From the NCBI RefSeq assembly GCF_000003815.2, contig NC_049982.1, positions 18,591,534-18,655,533 of the forward strand: a DNA stretch of 64,000 nucleotides. The letters are read 5' to 3'. Origin of the DNA: Branchiostoma floridae. Taxonomy: Eukaryota > Chordata > Leptocardii > Amphioxiformes > Branchiostomatidae. Made by a program: the position numbers and the translations under genes. The notes under the pieces were generated by a model that worked only from the letters and a program-made list of their open reading frames with translations, did not search any database and was not told the origin of the DNA. Shown here in pieces: positions 25,563 to 38,382 of the stretch. Positions within the stretch are counted from its first letter, which is position 1, and each line of letters begins with the position of its first letter.

Positions 25563-28500
25563 CTATACAGCGTAGGTAATCCAGTATATGGCATTGAACA
25601 CGGCGAATGTACATGGGAACAGCACGCGGGAAAACTTGTCGATGTCGTTCACGTCTTCTATTATCTTACGTCCACCTCTGAAGCTGGTCAGAACCTTTGG
25701 GCTCGGAAAGCGCCTCCTAGTGGTTCCATTTCTTGCCGCAGGGGCCGAACTTCCATCATTCTCTGGGACAGCCAGGGGAGCCTTCTTCTCTTCGAGCTGT
25801 GAAAGGACAGAAAAATAGATTTTAGCGAGCCAAATTATAGCACAGAGGGACCGCACTTTGCAATGGTAAGGAGAGATACTTGAACAAGCTTGTTTGTATT
25901 TTACGTGAAGTAGTGTTGTGAGTCAAAGCTCGAGTTAAACAAGGATCGACATTCGCATGCAGGCTTCATATTTCAGACCCTTCAGCATTAAAGTGAATTG
26001 AAAAGGAGAGAAAAAGCAAACCTGAAATTCCTCAATTTCCGTTTTCTTGGACTTTCTTGACTTCCTTGGCGTCTTGTAGTATCTGGACTGGTAGTTGACG
26101 GCTGCGTACTCCAGCAGAGCGGCGAACACAAACACAAAGCAGACTACCAGGTACACATCAATGGCCTTGATGTACGAGATCTTCGGCAGTTGAGCTCTCG
26201 TTCCCGAGACCAGCGTTGTCATAGTAAGGACAGTGGTGACGCCTAGATAGAATGATGCAGTATTCTATAAATGTACTGTTCTTTGTTTTCATGAGGCAAG
26301 TTGACTAGATATTGATCTAACCCATCAACTACGTTTGACTACGTTTCCGAACGAAATGTTTAGTGAGTATAGTACCAGCCATTGACAAAAGTCTACTTTA
26401 CTTCTCAATTCACGGACTATCAAACGTTTCATGTACCATTCCGGTAAGTGTATCGACCAGACATATGGAAGAGATGGAAGACAGTGCAATGGCAAACAAC
26501 AACATCACAAATAAATGAGACAGAACTTTCCTTTAACTGGTAGATTGATAACTGCATGAGATAGCCGATCTACACTGTAATTAGACAGTTATAACCGACT
26601 AATGTGTCTACTCTTTACAGCTGTCACGGTGTAACGTTAGTCACGGCATGCCAGTGAGACAAACTTCAAAAGTGAGCACCATACATGTACGTCTACCAAC
26701 CTGTCTACGGTCATGCTAACTGTTATAATTACCTAGAGCGACTCTAGCCGGCGTCGAGTCCTTATCAATGAAGAAGGACACCCAAGACAGAATGACAATC
26801 AGTATACACGGCAGGTAGGTTTGTAGCATGAAGAACACCACATTGCGTTGCATATGGATGTGGAGAGCAAGCTGTGGATAGCGGCCTTAGGAAGGGAAAC
26901 CGACAGGACAGAGCGTGGAAATGTGTGTTAGTGTGCAGACAGAGAGAAAGGAAGAGATACTACCCATACGTACGGGATAGTCTGGGAAGCTCATTCAGGT
27001 TTATTGATAGATATTCAAATATTCAAGACAAAATAAAAAGACATCTCCTCAGAGTCAGTCCAGTACGTATGAGTGTACGGCTCTTGCAGAAGGACAGTTT
27101 TCTTACTCAGAGAAACCCGTGCAGGGGCTGAATTTGTATCGATGTAAAAGGAGACCCAGGACAGAACGACTAGGAGCATGGAAGGCAGGTATGATTGGAG
27201 AAGAAAGAAGAAGACGCTGCGTCGGAGGGTGAACTGCAGAACTAACTGGGGGTATCTGCCTGTCGTGTGAGGAAGGTGGAGGGAGAATAGAACATGAGAA
27301 AAGGCGTTGTAAGAGGAGGTGGAGTAAGAGAGGGCTGAGAGAGAATGAAAAGTTTGATTTGAGCACAGGAATGAGTCGGGCCTGTGGAAAACCAGAAGCA
27401 AACGGTGTTCCAAAATGAAAGAATGACCTCACCGAGAAAGAAATTAATATCATTCTTCAGTCACATATATATCCATCCACTCGTCTGTACCGTATAATCA
27501 TAACGACTGTTCGCTCAGAGTTGAGGTACTTTGAAATATTCAAAAGGTTACAGAAATCCTTTGACCTCCAGCAGGCAGTGTTACTGAATCACATTTTGAA
27601 GGTTACCTATGGAGAACATGTACAAGAACATGAGGGTGATATATCGGTAGCTGTCAGATATCACCGTTTGTGGGATGGAAGGGTTGGTTAGTAAGACAGC
27701 AGGACGGCACTATCTACGCAGAAAGTAGCATAAAGGTGGGAATTAGTACAGTGGAAAAGGCTGAATATGTAACATGTAAAATGTGTTCACTGATGTTGCT
27801 ACAAAGATGAGAATGACGCTGGAGTTTCGAACACCTATTAGAAGATCTGAGTTAGCGAACACGCATATGCATTTTCACTGTGATACTAGCAGGAGTTCCG
27901 TAGATTAGAATAATTCCTGACGCATATGATATCTATGTTGTCCCCTAATAGAATGAGTTATCAGCAGCCTCTTACTGAGAGACACTCTGGCCGGCTCGGA
28001 GTCCGGATTGATAAAGAACGACACCCATGACACGATAACCAGCAGGCAGGCTGGGATGTAGGTCTGCAGGAAGAAGAAGAACACCTGGCGCCGAAACAGG
28101 AGCAACATTTGCAACTGAGGGTACCGACCTACATGGAAGAAAATAATGATTACTTCGGCATTGTCGTTGTGATGGTTTTGCCGTTTGTTATGATTGCATG
28201 TCAAAATATGACGTGAATTGAAGCAAAGCAGATCTCGAGAATAATTCTGAAAAATGGCATAGATGACGATCATTTCTATGACGTATAAACCTCATGACAT
28301 TGATTTGCAACTACATTGATACGTCAACGGAATCTACCACCAAGCAGTCCGTGTTCACTCAAGCCTAATCATAAATGGTTGTTATGTATCAAACAGTGAA
28401 AAATGGCAGTATAAGCAAGTTTACTGTTCCGAGTACACATGTGCAGCGAGAAGAATTGTGGGTAATATGTCAAAGTGAAGGCCATTGCCTTGTAAATAGT

Positions 28501-31500
28501 ACTCGTCTCGACCATTGTCTCGATTTGCATAACAATGTTCAGATGTGATTTGATAATGTCTCAAAGGCCTCCACCTTTGACATATTACCCACGAATTCCT
28601 GACATTGTACATGCGTACTCGGAAAGACGAGCGTGCTTATACTTGCTATGGCTTCGAACATCAAAATGTGTAAAACAGACACGTCTCTAAGATTGGAACT
28701 CTCATTGGAATAGTACTCAACGGTGAAAGTTAACTAACTTCTCCAACTGACCGGTTTCGTAGTCCCCGTATCCCTGCAAGGCTTTGTAGTCATAGATGGT
28801 GAACTGAGACAAGCGGATGTCCTTTAACCCGGAAATAGATTTCTCTCCATCCCTCCATTCATACGTCATATCCTCCGTGGTGTAGCCATCTGGGATTTAA
28901 GCGAGCCTTGAGTTAAACTTATTTGCATTTAGACCCGTTATTAATGTTTTTAAAGTATCAATACCAGAATACACAACAGACAACAAAATTAGTTTACAGT
29001 ATGTCTCCTCTTAGCTTGTACATATAATTAGACTAATTGGACAAATCATACTTACAGCTCTCCAAAATGAAGGGGCAGCTTTGTTCGTCCATTGGATACT
29101 TCCTCAGATCCATCTCACACTCCATTTTGGCCGTTATTCTACATCACGACGACAAACAAACAAACTCACAAACAAACAAGCTCAAGCATATGAAGAAATT
29201 GATGAACACTACAAATCTGCTCTAGAATTCTAATGAATGTTCAAAACTATTCAGGTGCATTTCTTTCGACGTCCTTTTGTGTGTCTCTTCATGTCGTTAC
29301 ATCGACATAGTCTCAATTGTCCGGTTGAAAGGCTGTGCACAAGTAGTAATTTGTCGGAAGAAATGTAGGTAGAAAGTGCCTGTACCTCATCCCGTATAGG
29401 ATGGACCCGTCCGGGAAGAGCCGGATGAGCGCGTTGTCCACAGTGACGGTGTGCAGGTACGAAGACTTGGAGTTCTCCAGGAACGTGTCAGGCACCCACA
29501 GCTTCTTCGCCAGCCTGGGATCGAGACTCATGCTCCTGTTCCCGGGGAACTTTAGACGTGGGTCATTCCAATACTGGCGCATCAAAACTGTCACGGTGTA
29601 GTCCTGTAATACATTAGAGAGTGTATATGGACCGGTCAGGATAGCCGCACTTTCTTGTATCAAAAGTACCCAGGCTAAAACAGTGTGCCTTGTTAGTTCC
29701 ACTGCTATGTATAGTCTTTAGTATTTGCTTTTAAGCCAAAAATCTTGTAAAAGTTTATTACACTCTGGTCACATTGCTGTGAGACAAGTATACTACATAG
29801 CAGGGCAAGTCATGCAATTGTTATATACCCGATTTCACCTTGCTTTACTGCCGCATCCCCTTTTAGAATAAAGTACTGCATTTGTAAAAAATCTGGGTAT
29901 GGGTACTAATAATTGCATTTGTTTTAATGGTGGACATGAAACAAAAACGAATAAGCAGGTAAACAGGAACTATCTTTGTTACAAAAATGGAACCCAAAAT
30001 GGAAAAAAATGGTTAATCACATCGCTTAAGGAGGCCTACTATGAGACCTTTCTGCAACACTAACATTATTTTGACCTTGGTACCCTTTGCCCTTTGGGTG
30101 TGACTTAACATTCCTGTGGTATTTATAGCCAAGGATCAGAGTACATTTTAACGCCAAATCCCTCCACATGTAAGACTTTACCTTATCGGAATGACAGTTT
30201 GAAATGTTAACATTCTTATGGTTTAGCCATGATTAACGCCATCTCAGGCGACAACTTATCTGTTCGGAAAGGGAAATAACACCAGTTGACACACTTAACC
30301 TAACGGGATAAGTTGATATAAGGTAGATCTCACAATGTGAGTGTGTGTGTGTCCTAAAGCATTCCTTTCGGGAACCCCGTACAAGGCATTAGCATGCATG
30401 GCATGTTCCACCTCTATAACCCGGGGGAGCACCAAATTAGAAGGAACTGTTGACAGCGTGATTAGTGAGACGTACAGGGCAAGGTCACGTAAAGTAGCAT
30501 GTACATTTGACATGAGCAAAGCCACCAAACACTGTAGTCGGGTACGAGGTAAGTGGTGGGGCATTTGACGTTACCTACAAAATGCGCAGAGCCAAAACGT
30601 GCCACCTGAATACTTGGAAATACGGCATACATACCCCCGTTGTACACAGAGGAAATTTTGATTAAATGTTGGCTTACATAAACCATGCATAACCATCTAT
30701 TTCTTTATCAATCAATTGTTTTCTTCAAAATATACTCACCATGTCTACCTCCGACACTTGATCAATGCTGGCGATCGTCATGCTCATCTGTACGGCAACA
30801 GGTTTGCCTGGGAGAACACGGCGATAGAGCAAGTTTACCTACAATCTATTAGCAGTGCTTTCTATCCCACCGAGAGAGACTATTGTAAGCAAAGGTTTGC
30901 AGCGGAAGTTTGAAATCATACCATTGACAGTTAGCTACACAGCTACGAAAACAGATACCTTGTACAATATACCTTATGCTCCGAACATATGTTTGGTGAC
31001 TATAGCTGTGCCAGGTCTAGTGGCTTGATGGTTTAGCCTGACAATTGATGACTTCCCGGTAACACTAAAGAGATTAGAATTGTCCAGTTCCTTTATTTCA
31101 TTTTACATTTCTTAAAGGACACGACAATGAGTCTCGAATTTCTGTCAGTAAGCAATGACTTTCCGCGTTAAAATGTTACAATGATTTTAGTATATGCTTT
31201 ACAACGTGTAGTCATCTAATCCAGCGCAAGAATGAAGTAGCTGGTTTGCATACTTTCCCAACACGGACACTTACTAACCTAGTGTCCCATCATATTCATG
31301 CAGTATGTAGACTGTGCCATTTTCCAGTAGACTTGACTTGTGGATTCTGCCCAACATTTGACCTTTAAGATCAAACGGTCATGTGACTGTCACGTGATGA
31401 GGCTGCTGACAGAAATGGGCCTGAGATGGATGACTTTGCGGATGTAGGAGTAATTTGATGTTGACGGATGAACAGTTAACACTATGAATGATATACATAT

Positions 31501-34500
31501 CGAATTCCCGATGTCAAAAAGTTTTTGGGACCAAGATAGACTATGTAGTCATCACACTCCCTCTGCCCTGATATGGCGTTTTGCACCTACAAGGCTCTTA
31601 GAAACTGACAAACATAATCAAAGAAACACACAGAATTAATCTGACGACTATCCTTTGCTTGTCGTGTCCTTTTCCTTGACTCCACCAGGACCAGTAGGGG
31701 TCATTGGTGTCAGTCAAGGTCAAAGTACAAGTCGCGGCCAGTTTACATTGCTCATAGATTTTGCAGGTTTCTCGGACCCGTTTCCAAAGAGTAAAAGATT
31801 AGGCCGGAAGAGAATGCGTCATTTGCACTCGTAGATCGCCGAGCAGAATGCAGAATTAGTTTCTCACACTGGGTACCGTTGGTGGGCGAACCGGCAAAAC
31901 AACAGGTCTAATGTTCGCTCTGTTTGTTTAAGAAGTTAGGGGGCAGGTTTACTGATAGCGTTTTTCGGGAGTGTGGGTATGGACGCGAGTGGCAATTTCC
32001 AAGGAGAGACATCGAAAGGAAAAAGTATTAATTCATATCTACCCTTTGCAACAACATGTAATGGCCCTCATCCCAACACTAGACGAAGAATAACTTTTTC
32101 AGGAATTCCATTGTAAAGACGAATAGATATTGTGGTATGTAAAGGATATTCGTGTGTATGGATGTTAAAGACAGATAGCATGCATCGTAAATGTATGCGC
32201 ATGTATTTTAAGTAGAGAATCCTGTGTTATTCAATCTTTTTGTAGAGACATTGTAGGACTCCATGAAGCATACATTGATGTTTATTTTGGATATTTACAA
32301 ACAAACAATGCAGGTCTGTGTTCTCACCATGGAAGTTGGGGCGAATAAGCGGATCATAACCCCGGAACAAAGCGGTGAGTTTGACGTCAGGCTGTGTTGC
32401 TGCCGACTCCTCTTCTCTGCCATTTGCGGCCTCCTCGTCCCCCTGCGCTCGAACGCTGTGTGAGAAAGGAAAGCCGGCTGGATCAACTGCAGAAAGTATT
32501 CAATGTTCACCATCATCGTGGTTATTGTCATCAAGCTGTTGATTCTTAGATATAGATTCTGCCTGGGGCCAATTTAGGTGGCACTGACCACGTGCGTGAA
32601 CTATAATCTAAATCCTTTTAACTGTTTAGCAACCGCTGGTTGTGGTACTTCATTATAATCACATCATTGAAGCTATTTTGCACCTCTATTTTTACGTATT
32701 TGTTTCACCCTTCATATAAGTTATCCAGTCTAATCCCAGAGACAATGTCACTGAGGACTGAGCTCTGACCGCTTAATTTCACATCCCCAGTCAGAGCTAA
32801 AGATTAATGCGGTGCCCATAATTGTCCGAGTGGGTGATAGGTGAAAGTCGGCAGTCTAAATCGCCCTTATCAGTGTCTGATGCAGCGATTACAGCACTCC
32901 ATCTCCACTATTATGTCATTGACCCAGAAACTTGTCACAAATAAATCACTCAGTTTCATAGGCTCGCTCATCAGGCGGCAAGAGCGTGGACGCGCGTACA
33001 AGCAGAATCAGAATAAGCATGGCTCAGGCTAGAGCAGCGACAAGATAAACATTTAGTTCAGGGGTACTTTCAACGTCCCTTTCTGTGCTTTACGTTACAG
33101 ATCCTGTTTTGCAGAATATATAAACGTATATAGACAGCTCTCCATCTTTATGTCTACCTTGTCCCCCAAACGACCAGGAGGTCAAGGGACTAGTTAGGTA
33201 CTTAGATATAAACGTCGACGTATGTTCAGCAAGAAACTCTGGAGTATCTGTATTACACTAAAAGTCCTTTCATCGATCAATGTTTTCTTACCGCTTCTTA
33301 AAAATAGAGTTTGCCCCAGTTTGGGAGCAAGGTTATCACAGATGGCACAATGGACATTCATTGATCACCTTAGGCCACAGCCATAAACTCTAATACAGGA
33401 CCAATACACCACATCCGGGACCGGCTGACCTGTGTGACGTGGCCGAAGCTTTTGTTAGAACGGTTATGCTCATAAAACATCCTTTTCAAGAACTATCTGT
33501 ACATCGGTGCTAGTTTTCTACAGGCCAGTCTTTTGAAACAATCTCGAAGTGATAAGCTTTGCTTATGCTGATTACTTGATACTTCTATTACCACGCCCTC
33601 TCCACGAATCGCTTGATTATCGTTTCACCTTGACTCATGTGTGGTGCCCTTTCACAGCCTCATGTACCAGTAAGAAGGACTCGGGCATTGTGGATGTATG
33701 ACACTGGGTATGCAATCACATGCTAACTTGGAAGGACTAGATATTATGACACTCCAATTCCCATCCCGCCCCAGTATCATCTCAGAGATTTTAAGTACAA
33801 GATTTCTCCGGCGCTACCTCGATCCTTTCGGACAGCAGTCGTGATAGCAGTGTAAGTATGAAACATTGGTACGAGAAGCTGTAGAAGAATGAATTTGGAA
33901 AAGGATAGATGCTGTTGGCAACGTACAAGTCATTCGTCTGCTCCAACGTAAACTAAACAACAGGAGGAGTATTTTCTATGAACACACTGTGGGTTGAGAA
34001 TTTGAGATGACATTACATCAACATATATGCACAAAAATAAAGAGAAGTAAATGTTTCTTCTGTCAACTAGAAAAATTTGATTGAAATTCTGTTTCAAAGC
34101 ATTGTTTCAAAGGCTATTCGGAATACTTGCTGACGTTAGTTTATCTCTCCTATGATCTTTCCTGCTTTTGAAGACTAAACATACAGCCACTAGTCGACAT
34201 AGCAATAGCAATGCAAAGAAATCATCCGTAAGATCATCATCTCCTCTATAGCATCCTTGCAGCACTGGCACCGCAACAAGCCTGACGCTCGGGTAATCCC
34301 GTGATGTAGTGTTAGGCTTTTGGGATTCAATCTTATCGTCATTCTTAGTTCACGCCCATGTTTGCAAGTTCAATCTTGGCGCGCGCCATAAACATGACTT
34401 TCCAAGTTCATGTTTGGAGAAGTAATATCATCTCCTCCTAACTGGTGTAGGCGTCTCCTAAACTAGGGTGACATCTATTTGACTTCATCCTGCAAAGGTA

Positions 34501-34716
34501 TAAAAACACTGCCCGGCTTCACAAAAAGGAAAGCTCGTCTGACCTCCCTGTTGAACGTACATGTCACGTTACTTACATCAGCCTTTTCTGTGCAGCAGGA
34601 CCCACATCACACTGTCCCAACTCATCGGCAAGTTACGTTTGTGGTACTCACCTATTTGGAATCCCGCCGAAAATTGCAAAGACCAGAAGTAAGACAGTAG
34701 CTCGCTGTCCGGACAT
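25563..34716 (-). CDS. Cys-loop ligand-gated anion channel subunit (GABA-A/glycine receptor-like)
   Basis: In transcription order the exons are 34716-34652 (signal peptide [18 protein letters not shown]), 32455-32328, 30807-30740, 29603-29386, 29138-29056, 28889-28752, one of three alternative 153-nt exons (28128-27976, 27259-27107 or 26885-26733), 26242-26022 and 25796-25563, giving 435 residues. The 68-nt and 83-nt exons match the usual sizes in vertebrate GABA-A/glycine receptor genes. Landmarks are [21 protein letters not shown] (loop A), a Cys-loop with 13 residues between cysteines (about 167-181), ESYGYTT (loop B), TGRYPQL (loop C), PARV at the pore entrance, TTVLTMTTL in M2, [12 protein letters not shown] into M3, a short basic cytoplasmic loop, and M4 at the C terminus. 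PARV before M2 predicts chloride selectivity. Loop C lacks the extra Cys pair of glycine receptors, and the E-S-Y and T-x-x-Y residues recall the GABA-binding beta/RDL face, so a GABA-gated channel is my best guess. Confidence 0.9.
26733..26885 (-). CDS. Alternative exon A (M1 to start of M2) of the Cys-loop channel
   Basis: This is a 153-nt, phase 1-1 exon with acceptor CCTAAG and donor GTAATT. It encodes pre-M1, M1 and the M1-M2 loop, ending in [18 protein letters not shown]. Joined to the exon at 26242 the split codon is G+GC, giving Gly at pore position 4' and Ala at 2', the arrangement found in insect RDL and vertebrate beta subunits. It is the copy nearest the M2-M3 exon. Confidence 0.88.
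27107..27259 (-). CDS. Alternative exon B (M1 to start of M2) of the Cys-loop channel
   Basis: This exon has the same length (153 nt) and phase as exons A and C, acceptor CGACAG and donor GTAAGA. It ends [18 protein letters not shown]; the split codon with the next exon is A+GC, giving Ser at 4' and Ser at 2'. The M1 segment ([18 protein letters not shown]) differs from A and C at many positions, so the copies are old. Confidence 0.88.
27976..28128 (-). CDS. Alternative exon C (M1 to start of M2) of the Cys-loop channel
   Basis: This is the first of the three in transcription order: 153 nt, phase 1-1, acceptor ATGTAG and donor GTAAGA. It ends [18 protein letters not shown]; the split codon A+GC gives Ser at 4', with Ser at 2'. 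Including two of the three exons would keep the frame but duplicate M1, so mutually exclusive use is expected. Confidence 0.88.
28407..28644. mobile_element. MITE with inverted ends in a channel intron
   Basis: The left arm (AGTATAAGCA..., CCGAGTAC.CATGT, GTGGGTAATATGTCAAAG) is repeated in reverse complement on the right (CTTTGACATATTACCCAC, ATG.GTACTCGG, GCTTATACTT), covering about 75-80 bp per arm with mismatches. It has no coding capacity and lies between the loop-B/C exon and alternative exon C. Confidence 0.75.
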
Positions 34717-36056
34717 TTCTGGGCGCGAAGAACTGCTGTTTTCAGCGACGGTGATGAAAAAAGCCTCAGCGGCCGGCGTGGCAACGCAAGATATTTCCCA
34801 TGTATCGGGTCGGCATATGGAAAGTCGGGACTTTTGCGGTGGGACCTACATGGAGACCGCCCTTAAATGCTTCCGGAGGGGATCGTGTCAACAGTTATTC
34901 ACAAAATGGCTTGACGAAATCCTATCTACGGAGTGGAGCAGGCAGCCAATATCAATGATACTCCATGAAAGACAAGGTCAGATAAATATTATATGTTTGC
35001 TTACCAAACCAAAAGTTGTTACCAAATGTTTTAGCAGGAAACCAAATGAAGTATCAAATAATTGTTTACAGAGCAAATAATGTCAGAAGTCTTTTACGCC
35101 CCAAATTTCGGACTGTGCCTCATTAGGTATGGCATGCTCGTACGTATTCGGCAATAATACGAGATTGACCGATGCGGACGGGATAGCCACACACAGCGTA
35201 TCGCAGACTGACAGTTCTGCATGGACATGCTAGGAGTCGCCTTTCTGTTGTGCCAGCGTTGACAAGGTTGGTAAATGCACAGAGCGTGGTTTTGGTAACT
35301 ACTATCTATCTATCTATACAAATTAACATAAGGCCATGTTGATTTGATTGATATGGATAACATCCGCGCGCGCATCACTTTTAGTCCGTATCTAAATAAA
35401 AAAAAGTTTTCACCCATACTGTAAACCGTATGAAGCAGCTGTAAAATGAGGAAAAATATGACGTAAGCTGCAAAAAATGTCAGAAGCCTAAGACGGATGT
35501 TCATGTTGTAGAATTCGAAAGTCCATTCCAGAGACAAAGGTGCCAATGTGAAATGACATAAAGGAACAATATATTGTACACCACATTGGCACACTGTGCA
35601 GTGTGTTCCACATGTGTTTTGTCATTTGCTCAACCTTCCTGACCACGTAGACTTAATAACGAAACTTTTTATTTTATTTTGGCCAAATATTGTTTTATTC
35701 GCACACTCATCAGTTTGGGGTTTCCAGAAGATGTTATTTACACAATCAAATCAACATGGCCTAATTTACAAACTTAATGTCTCTGCCAAAAAATATTTAA
35801 TTCCATCGACTTGCTGACGTAATATTTACTTTGGATATCACTTCATCATTACAGTGACAACTGCTACATATCAATCCATCCACACTGCCAGTGCGGTAAG
35901 AAAATGATACTGGTTTGGACATGAACCGGTTTCAGCCAAACGTCTATGAGGCATATTGAGTTGGACTATTATCAAAACACGCTTATCTAATCATTTTACA
36001 ACTGTTTCATGCAAGATTTAGGTTTAAAAGTTTGACCATTCTATAGTATCGCAGGA

Positions 36057-36310
36057 CTCTTGAGACCTCCTATCGCAATGGATTATGGACATTGAGAATA
36101 TCTACGCCAATGCAATGTGTTTCAAATGCGTCCAGCATCGGCACTACATGGTTATCAAATGGCCGTTTGTCTCTGTTATCGCTGTTACCATGGTTCTACA
36201 GTCTTAGCACAATGGGGATCACTAGAAATTTACCAGCTAATTGCCATCGTCAATAAGACGCATATCCGATAAAGCTGTCAGCTAAAGCTATAAATACCGA
36301 CTGGATAGAT
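36057..36310 (+). repeat. Local direct duplication, copy 1
   Basis: The segment CTCTTGAGACCTCCTATCGC... and the downstream CCAGCATCGGCACTACATGG... to the GGATAGATCAAA end recur about 825-829 bp to the right with few differences. Confidence 0.9.
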
Positions 36311-36880
36311 CAAATACATTCTTTCTGTTAGTTTCTAAACTGTTCCAACATAGATGCATCATTTGTGATCACATGTTCGAACATGGAAACAATCTGATGA
36401 AACTGGGTCAGTGGGCTGGGAAGAGGGCAATTCACACATCCCTGCCAAGTGTAGAAAATTATGTCTGTCTGCCACCTTCTCACAAAAGACTCACCAGTGA
36501 ATACTAAAGAAAATCTAAAATACAAGAGCCAAACGTTAACAAAGGACCAAGCTTAGCAGCTTTGTCTATGGGGTCAATAAAAGTTTTTATGGAGGGAAAA
36601 ATGACACAAAATGTTGGAACATGTTGGAACAATAACAAAAACACATAGATGTTTGAAAATTGTTCTAAATAAAGAGATAATGATATCATTACTTTCCCAA
36701 ATGTTCCAACAAATATAAAAATGTTCAATTATGTTTAAACTTTCATTTTGAAATGTTTGAACAATTTCGAACTTTAGTGACTGAAATGTTCTTTTACTCA
36801 AAATAGTTCAAACTTATTGTAAATATTATTTCAAAACCATCTCGGTGACTTGGAATTCGCTCTATTAGGACCTGTCAAAA

Positions 36881-37143
36881 CTCTTGAGACCTCCTATCGC
36901 AATGGATTATGTTAACACATCACAGATTATTGGCATGTTTTTATAAAAGCCATTACCGCCCCAGCATCGGCACTACATGGTTATCAAATGGCCGTTTGTC
37001 TCTGTTATCGCTGTTACCATGGTTCTACAGTCTTAGCACAATGGGGATCACTAGAAATTTACAAGCTAATTGCCATCGTCAATAAGACGCATATACGATA
37101 AAGCTGTCAGCTAAAGCTATTAATAACAGACTGGATAGATCAA
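36881..37143 (+). repeat. Local direct duplication, copy 2
   Basis: This is the partner of 36057-36310. The 180-bp right part is nearly identical (for example AAATTTACAAGC against AAATTTACCAGC), while the middle differs, which suggests a recent duplication followed by a small replacement. Confidence 0.9.
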
Positions 37144-38120
37144 AACCTCTGACTGGGCATTATTCTACTCCCTTTGTACTTAGCGTCTAGACAAAGATGT
37201 TACAATAGTCAGGGTGCTCTATTTACACATCAAAGCCACACGATCTTTTGACAGGTGCTGATAACTTTATAACGTTACATATGCAGAATATATGATCACG
37301 ATCAAAACTATGTCTATCTCTCTCTGTTTATGATGGAGTTATTCAATTTGTTGAGGAAAAAAAACAATTAGTTGAAAAAATCATGTTGATATCAATCTAA
37401 TTTGATTAGTACGTCAAAACATAAAATAGAATGTATTCCAAACTAACGCTTTAAGGCATTTATAATACACGTGTCAGGTAAAATTAGGAGGTTACACCCA
37501 TGAAGGTACACAGAGACTAGGATCTGGTGGTCGCGTGCATGGCTCTGTCAATCCAGCATTGGCTGAAGTTAGTACGATAACTGTGCTTTAGGTCAAAGAG
37601 TGATAAGTGGGTCAAAAACCTGTGGGACTTTGAAGTAAATGCTGAGTAATTGAATGCCATTGTAACAATGGAAACATGGAAACATGGGAAAACAAATGTA
37701 TATTTGGGCCGAAGACTTTGAAGAAAAAGGAAGTTCAAGACGACTTCCATTTGTTCATCAAATTACCGTGACATGTACTCTATAAGCAAAGGAAGTCCAA
37801 GACAATTTCCAGTGATTCATCAATACAAAATGATATCTTTCTCATACATTAATAAAAATGGACAGGCCAATCATCACGTGTCTCTGACGTCAGCCGGTTT
37901 GGCTATTTCAGACTAACCTAAGAACAGACACCACAAGGATGCAGAAGTGTAGTTTATTTCACGGGCTCGATCATCTTAGGTTCTATAATTGACTCCCATC
38001 TCTTTTGTAAATATCTTTTTTTTTCAACATTTGTCATAAAAGTCACCAAAGAAGATATCAGAGATGAGAAGTCACTTTTCCCACGTCCCTAGATGTCTGT
38101 TTGAGGCTATATTTTGAGCC

Positions 38121-38128
38121 TATAAAAG
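38121..38128 (+). promoter_or_regulatory. TATA box of the globin gene
   Basis: TATAAAAG is followed by a short non-coding first exon that would end at 38220 (donor GTGAGA) and splice to 38371 (acceptor CTCTCCAG), 12 bases before the ATG. Confidence 0.65.
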
Positions 38129-38382
38129 TCATAGTAGGGTGCGGCTGGGCAGATTGCTGCAAGGCGACTAGAGGGGAGCGGTCTGGATAAACAATTTGAA
38201 GACAACCAACAACGAGCAAGGTGAGAAAGTTTCAAGTGTTGTTTTTTTTCACAATATCATGTTATCAATGTAGTTGTTGAAAATCACCGTGTATTCGTAA
38301 AGATAAACTGAATATTTTATTTCTATGTTTATCAATGGCAAAAGGACAATGCCCATTTTTTCCTCTCCAGCTTGTAAGTACG

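Larger units (their letters stand above)
34717..38120. other. Intergenic region between the channel and globin genes
   Basis: I see no gene. It holds the 5' flank of the channel gene, a local duplication (36057-36310 copied at 36881-37143) and an AT-rich block with repeated TGTTCNAACA-like motifs. The minus-strand frames around 36328-36801 and 37517-37750 are low-complexity and show no splice or family support. Confidence 0.6.

Noticed and set aside
27600..27730. Possible fourth copy of the M1-M2 exon in the channel gene
   Set aside because: A minus-strand segment reads [11 protein letters not shown] between AG and GT, but it has no PARV motif, wrong length and an in-frame stop in the required phase.
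30295..30568. Frames on both strands in a channel intron, one ending before a GTAAGT
   Set aside because: No acceptor in a compatible phase and no place for it in the receptor fold; all extracellular residues are already accounted for by other exons.
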